Part shown: in pieces, positions 1 to 7,383 of the stretch | How positions within the stretch are numbered: position 1 is the stretch's first letter | Layout of the letters: every line of letters begins with the position of its first letter | Assembly (NCBI GenBank): GCA_025360395.1 | Contig: JANYCH010000012.1 | Location: 1-11,229 of the forward strand | Direction: 5' to 3' | DNA length: 11,229 nt | Origin: Cytophagales bacterium | Lineage (GTDB): Bacteria; Bacteroidota; Bacteroidia; Cytophagales; UBA9547 | Made by a program: the position numbers and the translations under genes | Notes under the pieces: generated by a model | What the model was told of the DNA's origin: nothing | Database searches by the model: none | Seen by the model: only the letters and a program-made list of their open reading frames with translations

Positions 1-212
1 CTGCAAACTTTATAAAACCTTCCATAACCAACAAAATATTATTCTGTAATTTAATACTTTATAACCTACAAGTAAATAATTGGGCTATTCTATAATTCTA
101 TATTTATCTGACCTTGAAGTAGTTTCATCTATCCCGAAAGAAATTACCTTCCTAAATAGATTAAAAAATAACAGCTTAAAAATCACGCATTGGCAATAAT
201 TAATTCTTGAAA

Positions 213-1844
213 TTAAAAGGGCAATTTCATTCCTGATATTAAATTAAAAAGTATGGAGGGAAAAATCCCTAATAAAATTATCAAAATAGATAGTGGCAAA
301 AACATTGTCCATTCCCTAAAAGTTAAATCGGCAAGTTGAAATTTTTCCAAAGAGGGTTTAACCCAAAACTCACCAAAAAACATTCTTTGTAAAACCCATA
401 ATGAGTAAGACGCTCCTATTAACAGTGATAATAACGAACAAATAACCAACCAGAATGGCAATACACCTGTTTTGACAGCTGTAAACGCACCCATATAAAC
501 ACTGATTTCTGCTATAAACCCGGAAAAGACTGGCAAGCCAAGGGAGGCAAAATATGCAATGGCTGAAAATATGGCAAAATTAGGTAGTACGGTGGCCAAC
601 CCTCTGTAATGAGCAATTTCCCTGTCGTGTGTCCTTTCATAAATTACCCCGGCTAGCAAGAAAAGAAGAGAAGAAATCAATCCGTGACTGACCATCTGGA
701 ATATTGCCCCATTCAGGCCTTCTTTAGACAGCGAGGCTACACCCAACATCACAAAACCCATGTGTGAGATGGAAGAATATGCGATTAACTTTTTCAAATC
801 TTTTTGTGCCAATGCTGCCAGCCCTGCATAAAGCATGCTTATAACTCCCAAAATGGCAATTAAAAAAGCATATTTTTCAAAAAGGTCCGGAAATAATGGC
901 ATAACTAATTTTATAATGCCATACCCTCCTATTTTCAAAAGAACACCAGCGAGAATAACTGATATTGATGTTGGTGCTTCAACATGGGCATCTGGCAACC
1001 AGGTATGTACGGGAACTACTGGCAATTTTATAGCAAACCCGATTAAAAATAAAAAAAACAAAAAAGTACGGGCATCCCATCCAAAAAGTAATGATTGTAA
1101 TTTACTGTCCAGCAAACTTCCGGAGAGATAATTATTCTTGTTAAATATAAAATCAAAATCAAGAGTATGAATTCTTGTAGATATCTGCAGAAAGTCTGAT
1201 TTAAATGATGGATTGTTTGCTATTTCCTGGCTTACAATTGTCCCCAATTCAGTCTCTGGTACTAAAACTGAACTATAAGTACCAATTAGTACCAATAGAA
1301 TAAAAACGGAGCCTAATAAAGTGTAAAGAAAAAATTTGATTGCAGCATATTCCCTTCTTTCTCCGCCCCAAATGCCAATTAAGAAATACATGGGCAATAA
1401 CATGAATTCAAAAAACAAAAAGAACAAAAGAAAATCATGCGATAAAAAACATCCAAAGACAGATGTCATCAATAAAAAGATCAGCAAATAATACCCTTTC
1501 GTAAACTTGATAATGCTGAAAGAAGAAACGTTTGATGCGAAAAATACAATTGAAGATAAACAGATCATGGCAAGGTTTAAACCATCGGTTTTTAAATGAA
1601 AGTCGACGAATAACCAACCGAATGACCCAAATGAAAGCCTTAACCAAGGAATCTGAAAATTAATATATTGTAAGTTCCCATTGCTAAAAATGTTATAACA
1701 GACTGTACAAAGTATTATTTCTATAACAGAAACTATCAAAGCAGATAATCTCCAAACTGAAACAAACCTTCCCGGTACAAAAAGCATTAATAAGCCAGTT
1801 ATCAATGGGAAAAAGACTATAAGACAAAGTAAATATGATTCCAT
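213..1844 (-). CDS. nuoM: NADH-quinone oxidoreductase subunit M (complex I antiporter-like subunit)
   Basis: Membrane subunit of respiratory complex I, one of three antiporter-like subunits that move protons as electrons pass from NADH to quinone. The 543-residue protein is hydrophobic throughout. The family signature (LPDAHVEAPTS, residues 284-294) is followed by VLLKIGGYG. The charged residues of the proton path are present: Glu146, Lys273, Lys304 and Glu446, matching E. coli NuoM Glu144, Lys234, Lys265 and Glu407. The offset is 2 at the first site and 39 at the other three, so about 37 extra residues lie between Glu146 and Lys273, mostly in a polar loop around residues 196-255. The E. coli protein has about 509 residues. 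The ATG start lies 3 bases after the nuoL stop, so it is almost certainly cotranscribed with nuoL and nuoK. No nuoN follows before the window ends, and no clear terminator hairpin was seen downstream. Confidence 0.96.
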   Translation of the reverse strand: MESYLLCLIVFFPLITGLLMLFVPGRFVSVWRLSALIVSVIEIILCTVCYNIFSNGNLQYINFQIPWLRLSFGSFGWLFVDFHLKTDGLNLAMICLSSIVFFASNVSSFSIIKFTKGYYLLIFLLMTSVFGCFLSHDFLLFFLFFEFMLLPMYFLIGIWGGERREYAAIKFFLYTLLGSVFILLVLIGTYSSVLVPETELGTIVSQEIANNPSFKSDFLQISTRIHTLDFDFIFNKNNYLSGSLLDSKLQSLLFGWDARTFLFFLFLIGFAIKLPVVPVHTWLPDAHVEAPTSISVILAGVLLKIGGYGIIKLVMPLFPDLFEKYAFLIAILGVISMLYAGLAALAQKDLKKLIAYSSISHMGFVMLGVASLSKEGLNGAIFQMVSHGLISSLLFLLAGVIYERTHDREIAHYRGLATVLPNFAIFSAIAYFASLGLPVFSGFIAEISVYMGAFTAVKTGVLPFWLVICSLLSLLIGASYSLWVLQRMFFGEFWVKPSLEKFQLADLTFREWTMFLPLSILIILLGIFPSILFNLISGMKLPF

Positions 1845-1847
1845 AGA

Positions 1848-3944
1848 TTAAATCATTAGCCAGATCCCTACAACTAAAATTGCCAGAATAGCACCAACCA
1901 GATAGGACTGAATTTTTCCGTTTTGCAAATACTTTAATTGCATTGAAACACCATTTAGAAGTGTCATTAAAAAGTTTACAAAACCATCAACCAAATATTT
2001 ATCAATCCACGAAATAATATTGGCAAATACAACAATGTTTAATGCTCCATTGTCAACAAATGAATTAATAATATTCCTTTCCAAATCAGAAATACCATCT
2101 GAAACTTTATTATATGATTCAATAAATACTTTTTGATAGATCGTATCAATATAAAAAGCATTGTATGAAAACTGTGCAGGCAAGGTTAAATGAATGTTCA
2201 AGCGTAAAAAATCCTTCTTAAACCTGGTTTTAAATCTATAAAGAAAATAAGACAGCGCAAATCCAAGTGAAAGTACAACAACTGAAATAGCAATGATCCA
2301 ATTATGCAATAAGTCCTGGGTTTTGTTGATCTCGGTAACAAACTTCTTTTCACTTTGAAATATTGAATCAGGGTGAGATAGAAAATCTAAAACCCAGCTT
2401 TTGTCAGGATCCAAAGGGTTAAAGCTAAAGAATATAAATAAACACATTAGCGACAATAGCCCATAAGAAAATAACATTCTAATTGGCGCTTCATGAATAA
2501 GTTTGGAATTTCCTTTAAGTTCAGGATATACATTGCCTAACCTAAACCCGCCAAAAAATATCAGAAAGAACATTCTTCCAAGGTAAAATGCGGTCATCAA
2601 AGATGTTGAAAAAATCAATACGGGAAGAACGAAGTGAACAGGGCTTTCCTGATTGAACGACCAGGAAACAATAACAGCTAATATTTCATCTTTTGATAAA
2701 AAACCTGCAGTCAGCGGCACTCCGGCACCAGCCATAGATGCTAAAGCAAAGGCTAAAAAAGTCAGTGGCATTCTTTTTCGCAAGCCTCCCATGAGCCTGA
2801 TATCCTGAGGATCAAAATCAACATTTGGAATTTTATTTGATAATTGTTCTTTCAAATGTGATAAGGAGTGTATAATGGCACCGGCGCATAAAAACAAACT
2901 GGCCTTAAAAATAGCATGTATGAATAAATGAAGTAAAGGTGCAAGGTAAGAATGTGACCCCAAAGCGGCCATCATGTAACCTAACTGAGAAATTGTGGAA
3001 TATGCCAATATTTTTTTTATATCTGTCTGAGTAGCAGCTGCGAAAGCACCAAAAAATGAAGTTATTCCTCCGATATAAGCAATTATAGTTAAAAGGTCTG
3101 GATGCAAAAGTGGAAATACCCTGGCAAGAAGGAATATACCTGCAGCCACCATTGTTGCCGCATGCAATAAGGCTGAAACTGGTGTGGGAGCCTGCATTGC
3201 ATCGGGCAACCAAACCATCAATGGGAATTGGGCGGACTTACCTATACAACCTAATAAAATACCTAAACCTATCCAAAACAATATGCTTTCATTGAAATTA
3301 CCTGACTTTAAAATCGCAATGATGGCATCAATATCAAAAGTCCCGAATTCAGCATACAACAAGCCAAGGCTGAAAACAAAACCCATATCCCCTATTCTGT
3401 TGACAATAAAAGCCTTTCTGGCAGCAGCAGAAGTTTTAGGCTTTTCATACCAATGATTTATAAGCAAATAGGATGAAAACCCTACCAGTTCCCAAAATAC
3501 AAATGTTAAAAATAGGTTATAAGAAATTATAATTCCCAGCATTGCAACTGCAAAAAATAACAGACTGGCAAAGTACCGTCCATAATCCTTGTCTGATTTT
3601 AAATAGGATGTAGAATAAAGAATGACAAGGAATGTTATTAAAAAAACAAGGCCTAGCATTAAACTACCTTGACCATCTAAGCCAACTGAAATGTTTACAG
3701 TTTGACCAAAGTTAAACCATTCAAAAGTTTGCCTGAAAGGATGAAAAAGGCCAGAATAAATAAAAAATATTAATGGGATAATGAATATTAGACCTGTAAA
3801 GAATAAAATTATATTGATCAAGCCTCTGTCACATTTCCTTAAAAAAAACAATACTAATGATACTATTGACAAAAGGAATGGGATACCCAATAAATATGGT
3901 AAGTCTCCATTTTCAGCAAATCCAGTATTCAATAGATTTCCCAA
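1848..3944 (-). CDS. nuoL: NADH-quinone oxidoreductase subunit L (complex I, with lateral helix)
   Basis: Largest antiporter-like subunit of complex I, at the far end of the membrane arm. The 698-residue protein has the NuoL core: WELVGFSSYLLI with Glu152, GKSAQFPLMVWLPDAM with Lys236, HAATMVAAG with His261, HLFIHAIFKA with His339, His343 and Lys347, and GFLSKDEIL with Lys418. These match E. coli Glu144, Lys229, His254, His334, His338, Lys342 and Lys399. The C-terminal part (about 600-698) has the pattern typical of the lateral helix and last membrane helix, ending in a hydrophobic anchor. This separates it from Mrp antiporter subunits. It is longer than the E. coli protein (613), mainly in the C-terminal half. 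The frame has no ATG before codon 96, far inside the protein. A TTG at 3944 is the best start, 5 bases after the nuoK stop, with AAGGGA about 8 bases upstream. TTG at 3932 or ATT at 3950 are alternatives. Confidence 0.95.
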   Translation of the reverse strand: MGNLLNTGFAENGDLPYLLGIPFLLSIVSLVLFFLRKCDRGLINIILFFTGLIFIIPLIFFIYSGLFHPFRQTFEWFNFGQTVNISVGLDGQGSLMLGLVFLITFLVILYSTSYLKSDKDYGRYFASLLFFAVAMLGIIISYNLFLTFVFWELVGFSSYLLINHWYEKPKTSAAARKAFIVNRIGDMGFVFSLGLLYAEFGTFDIDAIIAILKSGNFNESILFWIGLGILLGCIGKSAQFPLMVWLPDAMQAPTPVSALLHAATMVAAGIFLLARVFPLLHPDLLTIIAYIGGITSFFGAFAAATQTDIKKILAYSTISQLGYMMAALGSHSYLAPLLHLFIHAIFKASLFLCAGAIIHSLSHLKEQLSNKIPNVDFDPQDIRLMGGLRKRMPLTFLAFALASMAGAGVPLTAGFLSKDEILAVIVSWSFNQESPVHFVLPVLIFSTSLMTAFYLGRMFFLIFFGGFRLGNVYPELKGNSKLIHEAPIRMLFSYGLLSLMCLFIFFSFNPLDPDKSWVLDFLSHPDSIFQSEKKFVTEINKTQDLLHNWIIAISVVVLSLGFALSYFLYRFKTRFKKDFLRLNIHLTLPAQFSYNAFYIDTIYQKVFIESYNKVSDGISDLERNIINSFVDNGALNIVVFANIISWIDKYLVDGFVNFLMTLLNGVSMQLKYLQNGKIQSYLVGAILAILVVGIWLMI

Positions 3945-3949
3945 AACAA

Positions 3950-4249
3950 TTATCCCTTTAATGAATCAGCCTTATCTAATTCTGAATTACCACTTTGCTT
4001 ATTTAAGAGGTAAAAAATAACGAGTGCAACAACAGATTCACAGGCAACAATTACAAACAAAAATAAGCTAAAGAACCAGCCTTGCTTTGTTGGATCAGAT
4101 TTACTGAAAGCAATAAGATTTATGTTGGCTGCATTAAAAATTAATTCTACACCCATTAAAGCCATTACAGGGTTAGTGCGTGTAAGTAACAGGTAAATTC
4201 CAGTGCAAAAAAGAAATATGCTAACTAAAATGTAGTAGTGGAGCTGCAA
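3950..4249 (-). CDS. nuoK: NADH-quinone oxidoreductase subunit K
   Basis: Small three-helix membrane subunit of complex I that links the antiporter subunits to the rest of the proton path. Its 99 residues are close to the 100 of E. coli NuoK. Both membrane glutamates are present: Glu35 in LMGVELIFNAANIN and Glu71 in ACESVVALV, equivalent to E. coli Glu36 and Glu72. The start must be a non-ATG codon, because the first in-frame ATG is at codon 29, inside the first conserved segment. TTG at 4249 gives an N-terminus of the usual length. The frame stays open further upstream but contains no ATG there. nuoL begins 5 bases after the stop. The usual partner nuoJ is absent: the upstream neighbour is an unrelated DUF1573 gene behind a terminator. 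This makes nuoK the first gene of its transcript. Confidence 0.93.
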   Translation of the reverse strand: MQLHYYILVSIFLFCTGIYLLLTRTNPVMALMGVELIFNAANINLIAFSKSDPTKQGWFFSLFLFVIVACESVVALVIFYLLNKQSGNSELDKADSLKG

Positions 4250-4265
4250 TAGTAAAGATTTGGGA

Positions 4266-4297
4266 CAAAATAACTGATAACTAACGTAACAAACAAA
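4266..4297 (-). promoter_or_regulatory. candidate Bacteroidota promoter of nuoKLM
   Basis: On the minus strand, two tandem TTTG boxes (4297-4294 and 4293-4290) are followed 21 or 17 bases later by TATTTTG (4272-4266). That box is one base short of the Bacteroidota -7 consensus TAnnTTTG. Transcription would start about 10 bases before the TTG of nuoK. A promoter is expected here because the terminator just upstream should block read-through from the DUF1573 gene. The match is imperfect and the region is AT-rich, so this is a candidate only. Confidence 0.35.
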
Positions 4298-4298
4298 A

Positions 4299-4319
4299 AA
4301 AGGGGCTTTTGGCCCCTTT
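4299..4319 (-). terminator. intrinsic terminator after the DUF1573 gene
   Basis: A perfect 8-bp stem (AAAGGGGC at 4299-4306 with GCCCCTTT at 4312-4319) encloses a 5-base loop. Read on the minus strand it is followed by a run of T (to 4295), as expected for a rho-independent terminator. It starts about 20 bases after the stop codon of the DUF1573 gene. It separates that gene from nuoK. The plus-strand side also has a T-rich stretch (CTATTTTT), but no plus-strand gene ends here. Confidence 0.88.
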
Positions 4320-4339
4320 CTATTTTTGAAATTCCTAGA

Positions 4340-4948
4340 TTACTTGGTTGTTGTTTTAGATGTTGTCTTCTTAGTAGTTGTAGTTTTTTTAGCAGAACTA
4401 TTGCTTGAAGATTTACTTTTTGGAGCTACATCTTTCTTAATTGAATTATTAGGCTTGGCAGATGACGGAGAACGAGGGCTTGCAGAAGAATCCGGATCTG
4501 GGGTTACCCTAGGTTTTGGCATAGAAGGTGTTACGGCTGGAGCAGAACCATCGGTTGGTGCAGCAACGGTAGCTGCATCAGGCACTACATTCCCTTTAAT
4601 AAATACAACGGTTGTTCCTTCTGTAGCATTAGAAGTAACAGTCATTGATTTATTGAATTGACCTGGGCGACCAAGAGGATTATATTGTGCTTTGATAAAA
4701 CCCGACTGACCTGGTCCTACAGGCGTTTTTGTCCAATCCGGAGTAGTGCAACCGCAGGAAGCCTGAACGTTGCTTATTATAATAGGCTGATCTCCGGTAT
4801 TTTTAAATTTAAAATCAACAGAAATAGGTCCTCCTGTTTCTTTCACATCCCCAAATTCATGAGTAGTTTTTTCGAAAGTAAGTACACCTTGTGCATAACT
4901 AAAGGCAAAGCCCAAAGACAAAATTGAAGTTAAAATGAGTTTTTTCAT
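4340..4948 (-). CDS. exported DUF1573 protein with Ser/Thr/Lys-rich cationic tail
   Basis: A 202-residue exported protein of unknown function. Residues 1-19 form a signal peptide, with cleavage likely after SYA before Gln20. Residues about 22-121 match DUF1573, an Ig-like beta-sandwich family abundant in Bacteroidota: FGDVKE, FKFKNTGDQPIIISNV, the hallmark SCGCTTP with Cys65 and Cys67, then GPGQSGFI and the closing FIKGNV. From about residue 125 the sequence is low-complexity, first Ala/Pro/Thr-rich, then Ser/Pro-rich, and finally almost only Lys, Ser and Thr. From residue 155 on there are 11 Lys and one Arg against one Asp. The tail resembles histone H1-like or polyanion-binding tails, but the signal peptide points to the periplasm or cell surface. 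The gene follows ilvD by 109 bases, has its own promoter candidate and ends at a clear terminator, so it is probably a single-gene unit. Confidence 0.9.
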   Translation of the reverse strand: MKKLILTSILSLGFAFSYAQGVLTFEKTTHEFGDVKETGGPISVDFKFKNTGDQPIIISNVQASCGCTTPDWTKTPVGPGQSGFIKAQYNPLGRPGQFNKSMTVTSNATEGTTVVFIKGNVVPDAATVAAPTDGSAPAVTPSMPKPRVTPDPDSSASPRSPSSAKPNNSIKKDVAPKSKSSSNSSAKKTTTTKKTTSKTTTK

Positions 4949-4985
4949 TGAATTGAGTTTATATTCTTAAATGCGTTCAGATGAT

Positions 4986-5013
4986 CAAAAGTAAACAAAA
5001 TTTTGAATTCAAA
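4986..5013 (-). promoter_or_regulatory. candidate promoter of the DUF1573 gene
   Basis: The minus strand shows an exact TAnnTTTG box (TACTTTTG, 4993-4986). A TTTG box at 5013-5010 lies 16 bases upstream, slightly closer than the usual spacing of about 17-23. Transcription would begin about 30 bases before the ATG at 4948. The upstream box is half of a perfect 12-bp palindrome (5002-5013), which could be a regulator site or chance in AT-rich DNA. Confidence 0.5.
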
Positions 5014-5057
5014 TCATTATCCCCGCTTCAGGATTTAAAATTTAAGCCTTAGGATTT

Positions 5058-6728
5058 TTATAAATCCGTCACACAGCCAACTGAGGCGTTAGAAACTGTT
5101 TTAATGTATTTAAACAATGCACCCTTTTTTGCTTTGTAGGCAGGTTGTTTCCAATTTTTTGCTCTTGAATCCATTTCTTCTTTGGAAACCAAAACATCAA
5201 TTGTATTATTTACCGAATCAATAATAATTCTATCACCATTTTGAATCTGCGCAATAGGTCCACCTTCCTGAGCTTCTGGGGTTATATGTCCCACCACAAA
5301 TCCATGCGTACCTCCAGAAAATCTTCCATCTGTTATCAAGGCAACTTTATCACCAAGCCCTGCTCCAATCAAAAGTGAGGTTGGTTTTAGCATTTCCGGC
5401 ATTCCTGGACCGCCTTTGGGACCTACATATCTTATCACGACAATATGTCCTCCCTTAACTTCGCCATTTTCAATTCCAATATTTAAAGATTCTTCTGAAT
5501 CATAGCATATAGCATCTCCTTCAAACCTTACACCTTCTTTTCCGGTAATTTTAGCCACTGAACCAAGTGGAGCAATATTGCCATATAAAACCTGTAAATG
5601 GCCTTCAGCTTTAATAGGCTTATTTAACGGCATAATAATATCCTGTCCTTCAAGTAAATCATCATAACTGCTTACATTCTCTTTGATGGTTTTGCCAGTT
5701 ACAGTCATACAATCACCAAATAACATTCCTTCTCTTAACATCATTTTCATTATAGCCGGAATACCACCAACAGTATCAAGGTCTTCCATCATATATTTAC
5801 CTGATGGCTTTAAATCTGCAAGAAGCGGCGTTTTATCAGAAAGTAATTGAACGTCCTTTAATGAAAATTTCACATCAGCAGCGTGAGCAATTGCCAGCAT
5901 ATGTAAAACCAAATTTGTAGATCCTCCCAAAACCATTGCAACTCTCAGACCATTACAAATAGACTCATAAGTGATTATATCAGAAGGCTTTATATCTTTC
6001 TCTAAAAGAATCCTGATAGCTTTTCCAACGGCAAGGCATTCTGTTTTTTTCTTTTCACTAGTAGCTGGAGCAGAAGAGCTATAGGGTAAAGTTAATCCCA
6101 TTGCTTCAATAGCCGAAGCCATAGTATTGGCGGTAGACATTCCTCCGCAGGCGCCAGGGCCAGGAATCGCGTTTTCAATAATCCCTTTAAAATCTTCCTC
6201 TGATATTTGATGGGCAAATTTCTTTCCTAAAGCTTCAAAAGCAGAAACTATATTTAATTTCTCTCCTTTCCATAAACCGGAACGGATTGTACCTCCATAA
6301 ACCATGATAGAAGGCCTGTTCAATCTTCCCATGGCTATAATGGCACCTGGCATATTTTTGTCGCAACCAACTATTGAAACGTTTGAATCATAGTAATGTG
6401 CTCCTGATATGGCTTCAATCGAGTCTGCTATAAGGTCTCTCGAAGGAAGTGAATAGCACATTCCACTTGTACCCATGCTCATTCCATCACTAACGCCTAT
6501 GGTATTGAAAATTAATGGCTTAAGACCTGCTTCAGTAACACCTTGTTTAATCAGGTTTGCAAGTCCGTTCAAATGCATATTACAGGTGTTTCCTTCATAG
6601 CCTGTACTTGCAATTCCAACCTGGGCTTTTTTCAAATCTTCATCTGTAAAGCCTGCTCCGTGCAACATTGCTTGTGAGGCCGGTTGATTTACATCTTGCG
6701 TTAATTGTGAACTAAACTTATTGAGCAT
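5058..6728 (-). CDS. ilvD: dihydroxy-acid dehydratase
   Basis: Converts 2,3-dihydroxy-isovalerate and 2,3-dihydroxy-3-methylvalerate to the 2-keto acids that become valine, leucine and isoleucine; a cytoplasmic Fe-S enzyme. The 556-residue sequence is full length for the short IlvD class. It contains the three cluster cysteines Cys49 (GNTCN), Cys122 (GCDKNMPG) and Cys194 (PGACGGM), which together indicate a [2Fe-2S] enzyme. Asp81, Asp123 and Glu445 fit the Mg2+ ligands, Lys124 fits the carbamylated lysine, and Ser471 in GRFSGGTHG fits the catalytic base. The ATG start gives the expected N-terminus. The usual partners ilvB, ilvN and ilvC are not next to it. Upstream lies a divergent gene for an exported protein and downstream the unrelated DUF1573 gene, so ilvD is probably transcribed alone. 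No attenuator or T-box-like structure was recognised in the 152-base upstream region. Confidence 0.97.
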   Translation of the reverse strand: MLNKFSSQLTQDVNQPASQAMLHGAGFTDEDLKKAQVGIASTGYEGNTCNMHLNGLANLIKQGVTEAGLKPLIFNTIGVSDGMSMGTSGMCYSLPSRDLIADSIEAISGAHYYDSNVSIVGCDKNMPGAIIAMGRLNRPSIMVYGGTIRSGLWKGEKLNIVSAFEALGKKFAHQISEEDFKGIIENAIPGPGACGGMSTANTMASAIEAMGLTLPYSSSAPATSEKKKTECLAVGKAIRILLEKDIKPSDIITYESICNGLRVAMVLGGSTNLVLHMLAIAHAADVKFSLKDVQLLSDKTPLLADLKPSGKYMMEDLDTVGGIPAIMKMMLREGMLFGDCMTVTGKTIKENVSSYDDLLEGQDIIMPLNKPIKAEGHLQVLYGNIAPLGSVAKITGKEGVRFEGDAICYDSEESLNIGIENGEVKGGHIVVIRYVGPKGGPGMPEMLKPTSLLIGAGLGDKVALITDGRFSGGTHGFVVGHITPEAQEGGPIAQIQNGDRIIIDSVNNTIDVLVSKEEMDSRAKNWKQPAYKAKKGALFKYIKTVSNASVGCVTDL

Positions 6729-6880
6729 TTTTATTTATTTATCCTTAAAGTCTTTGAACCTGCAATTTAGGGCAGTTTCCCATTACTTCAAACAACTATG
6801 ATTTAACTTAATCTTAATCGAAAAATAAGGAATCTGGCATGATTTTGAACAATGACTATATGTACTTAATCTAACAAAGA

Positions 6881-7327
6881 ATGTCACTTTTTTTTAAATT
6901 TTTGCTTTTAATAATGTCCTTCTCTCCTATTCTGGTGTTTTCTCAAAGCTATGAAACCGCCACCCGGCATAATAATAAAATTAAAGAGCATGCCCTCAAA
7001 ATAAAGTATGGAGAATCTAGAACGCACCGGGAGCATGTTAAAAATTTGGAAGAAATTGGTAAACACCTGGACAGTGCAATTATTGAACATGAAAAACTTA
7101 AAAAGAACATCCCTAAAAAATATAGAGACGATATAGAAAAAAACTCTAATTCAGTAGAGAAGGAGCATTCAGAAGCCAGGCGGCACCATAAGGCATTAAA
7201 TACAGAATTGACCAAAGAAAAGCACAATGAATTAGTTGTGAGACATCATGCAAACAGGATTCATGCTTCTATGGAAAAAGCCGAAAAAGAGGAAGGGATT
7301 ATAAAGGCTAAAACAACCCGCCAATAA
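6881..7327 (+). CDS. exported His-rich helical protein of unknown function
   Basis: Not recognised as a named family. The 148-residue product has a signal peptide (about 1-21, cleavage likely FS-Q) and a very polar mature part rich in Lys, Glu and His. There are 13 His in about 127 mature residues, at 30, 37, 49, 52, 62, 70, 96, 102, 103, 115, 122, 123 and 128, including two HH pairs 20 residues apart (RHHKAL and RHHANR). There are no Cys residues. The sequence looks almost wholly helical, with breaks near Gly44, Pro78 and about residue 108, which would fit a bundle of four helices with His on each. A periplasmic metal-binding or buffering role is possible but is inference only. The ATG start sits directly after AAAGA. 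The next gene, also for an exported protein, begins 56 bases after the stop, so the two probably form an operon. It is divergent from ilvD. Confidence 0.72.
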   Translation: MSLFFKFLLLIMSFSPILVFSQSYETATRHNNKIKEHALKIKYGESRTHREHVKNLEEIGKHLDSAIIEHEKLKKNIPKKYRDDIEKNSNSVEKEHSEARRHHKALNTELTKEKHNELVVRHHANRIHASMEKAEKEEGIIKAKTTRQ

Positions 7328-7383
7328 TTTTAGTGAAACCCATTCAATTATTTTTTCGTGTAATTAAGAAACAAATTTTTATA

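Noticed and set aside
1..25. Possible minus-strand gene start (ATG at 25-23) running off the left edge, perhaps nuoN.
   Set aside because: Only eight codons are visible, they do not resemble the start of NuoN, and no ribosome binding site or clear promoter precedes them.
213..4249. Interpretation of the three membrane genes as an Mrp-type Na+/H+ antiporter.
   Set aside because: Mrp B, E, F and G genes are missing, and the NuoL protein has the complex I lateral-helix C-terminus; the sizes and key residues fit NuoK, NuoL and NuoM.
4326..4661. Plus-strand open frame of 111 codons rich in Val and Leu, opposite the DUF1573 gene.
   Set aside because: It is the antisense of the low-complexity tail, which has few stop codons in reverse. 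The minus-strand protein has a signal peptide, a recognised domain and a terminator.
6745..6783. Twelve-codon minus-strand reading frame ahead of ilvD, considered as an attenuation leader peptide.
   Set aside because: It has only two Leu and one Val, no stable alternative hairpins and no terminator before ilvD, so nothing supports attenuation.
7333..7383. GTG at 7333 as the start of the beta-rich exported protein.
   Set aside because: It would place 17 extra residues, including several positive charges, before a complete signal peptide that begins at the ATG at 7384.
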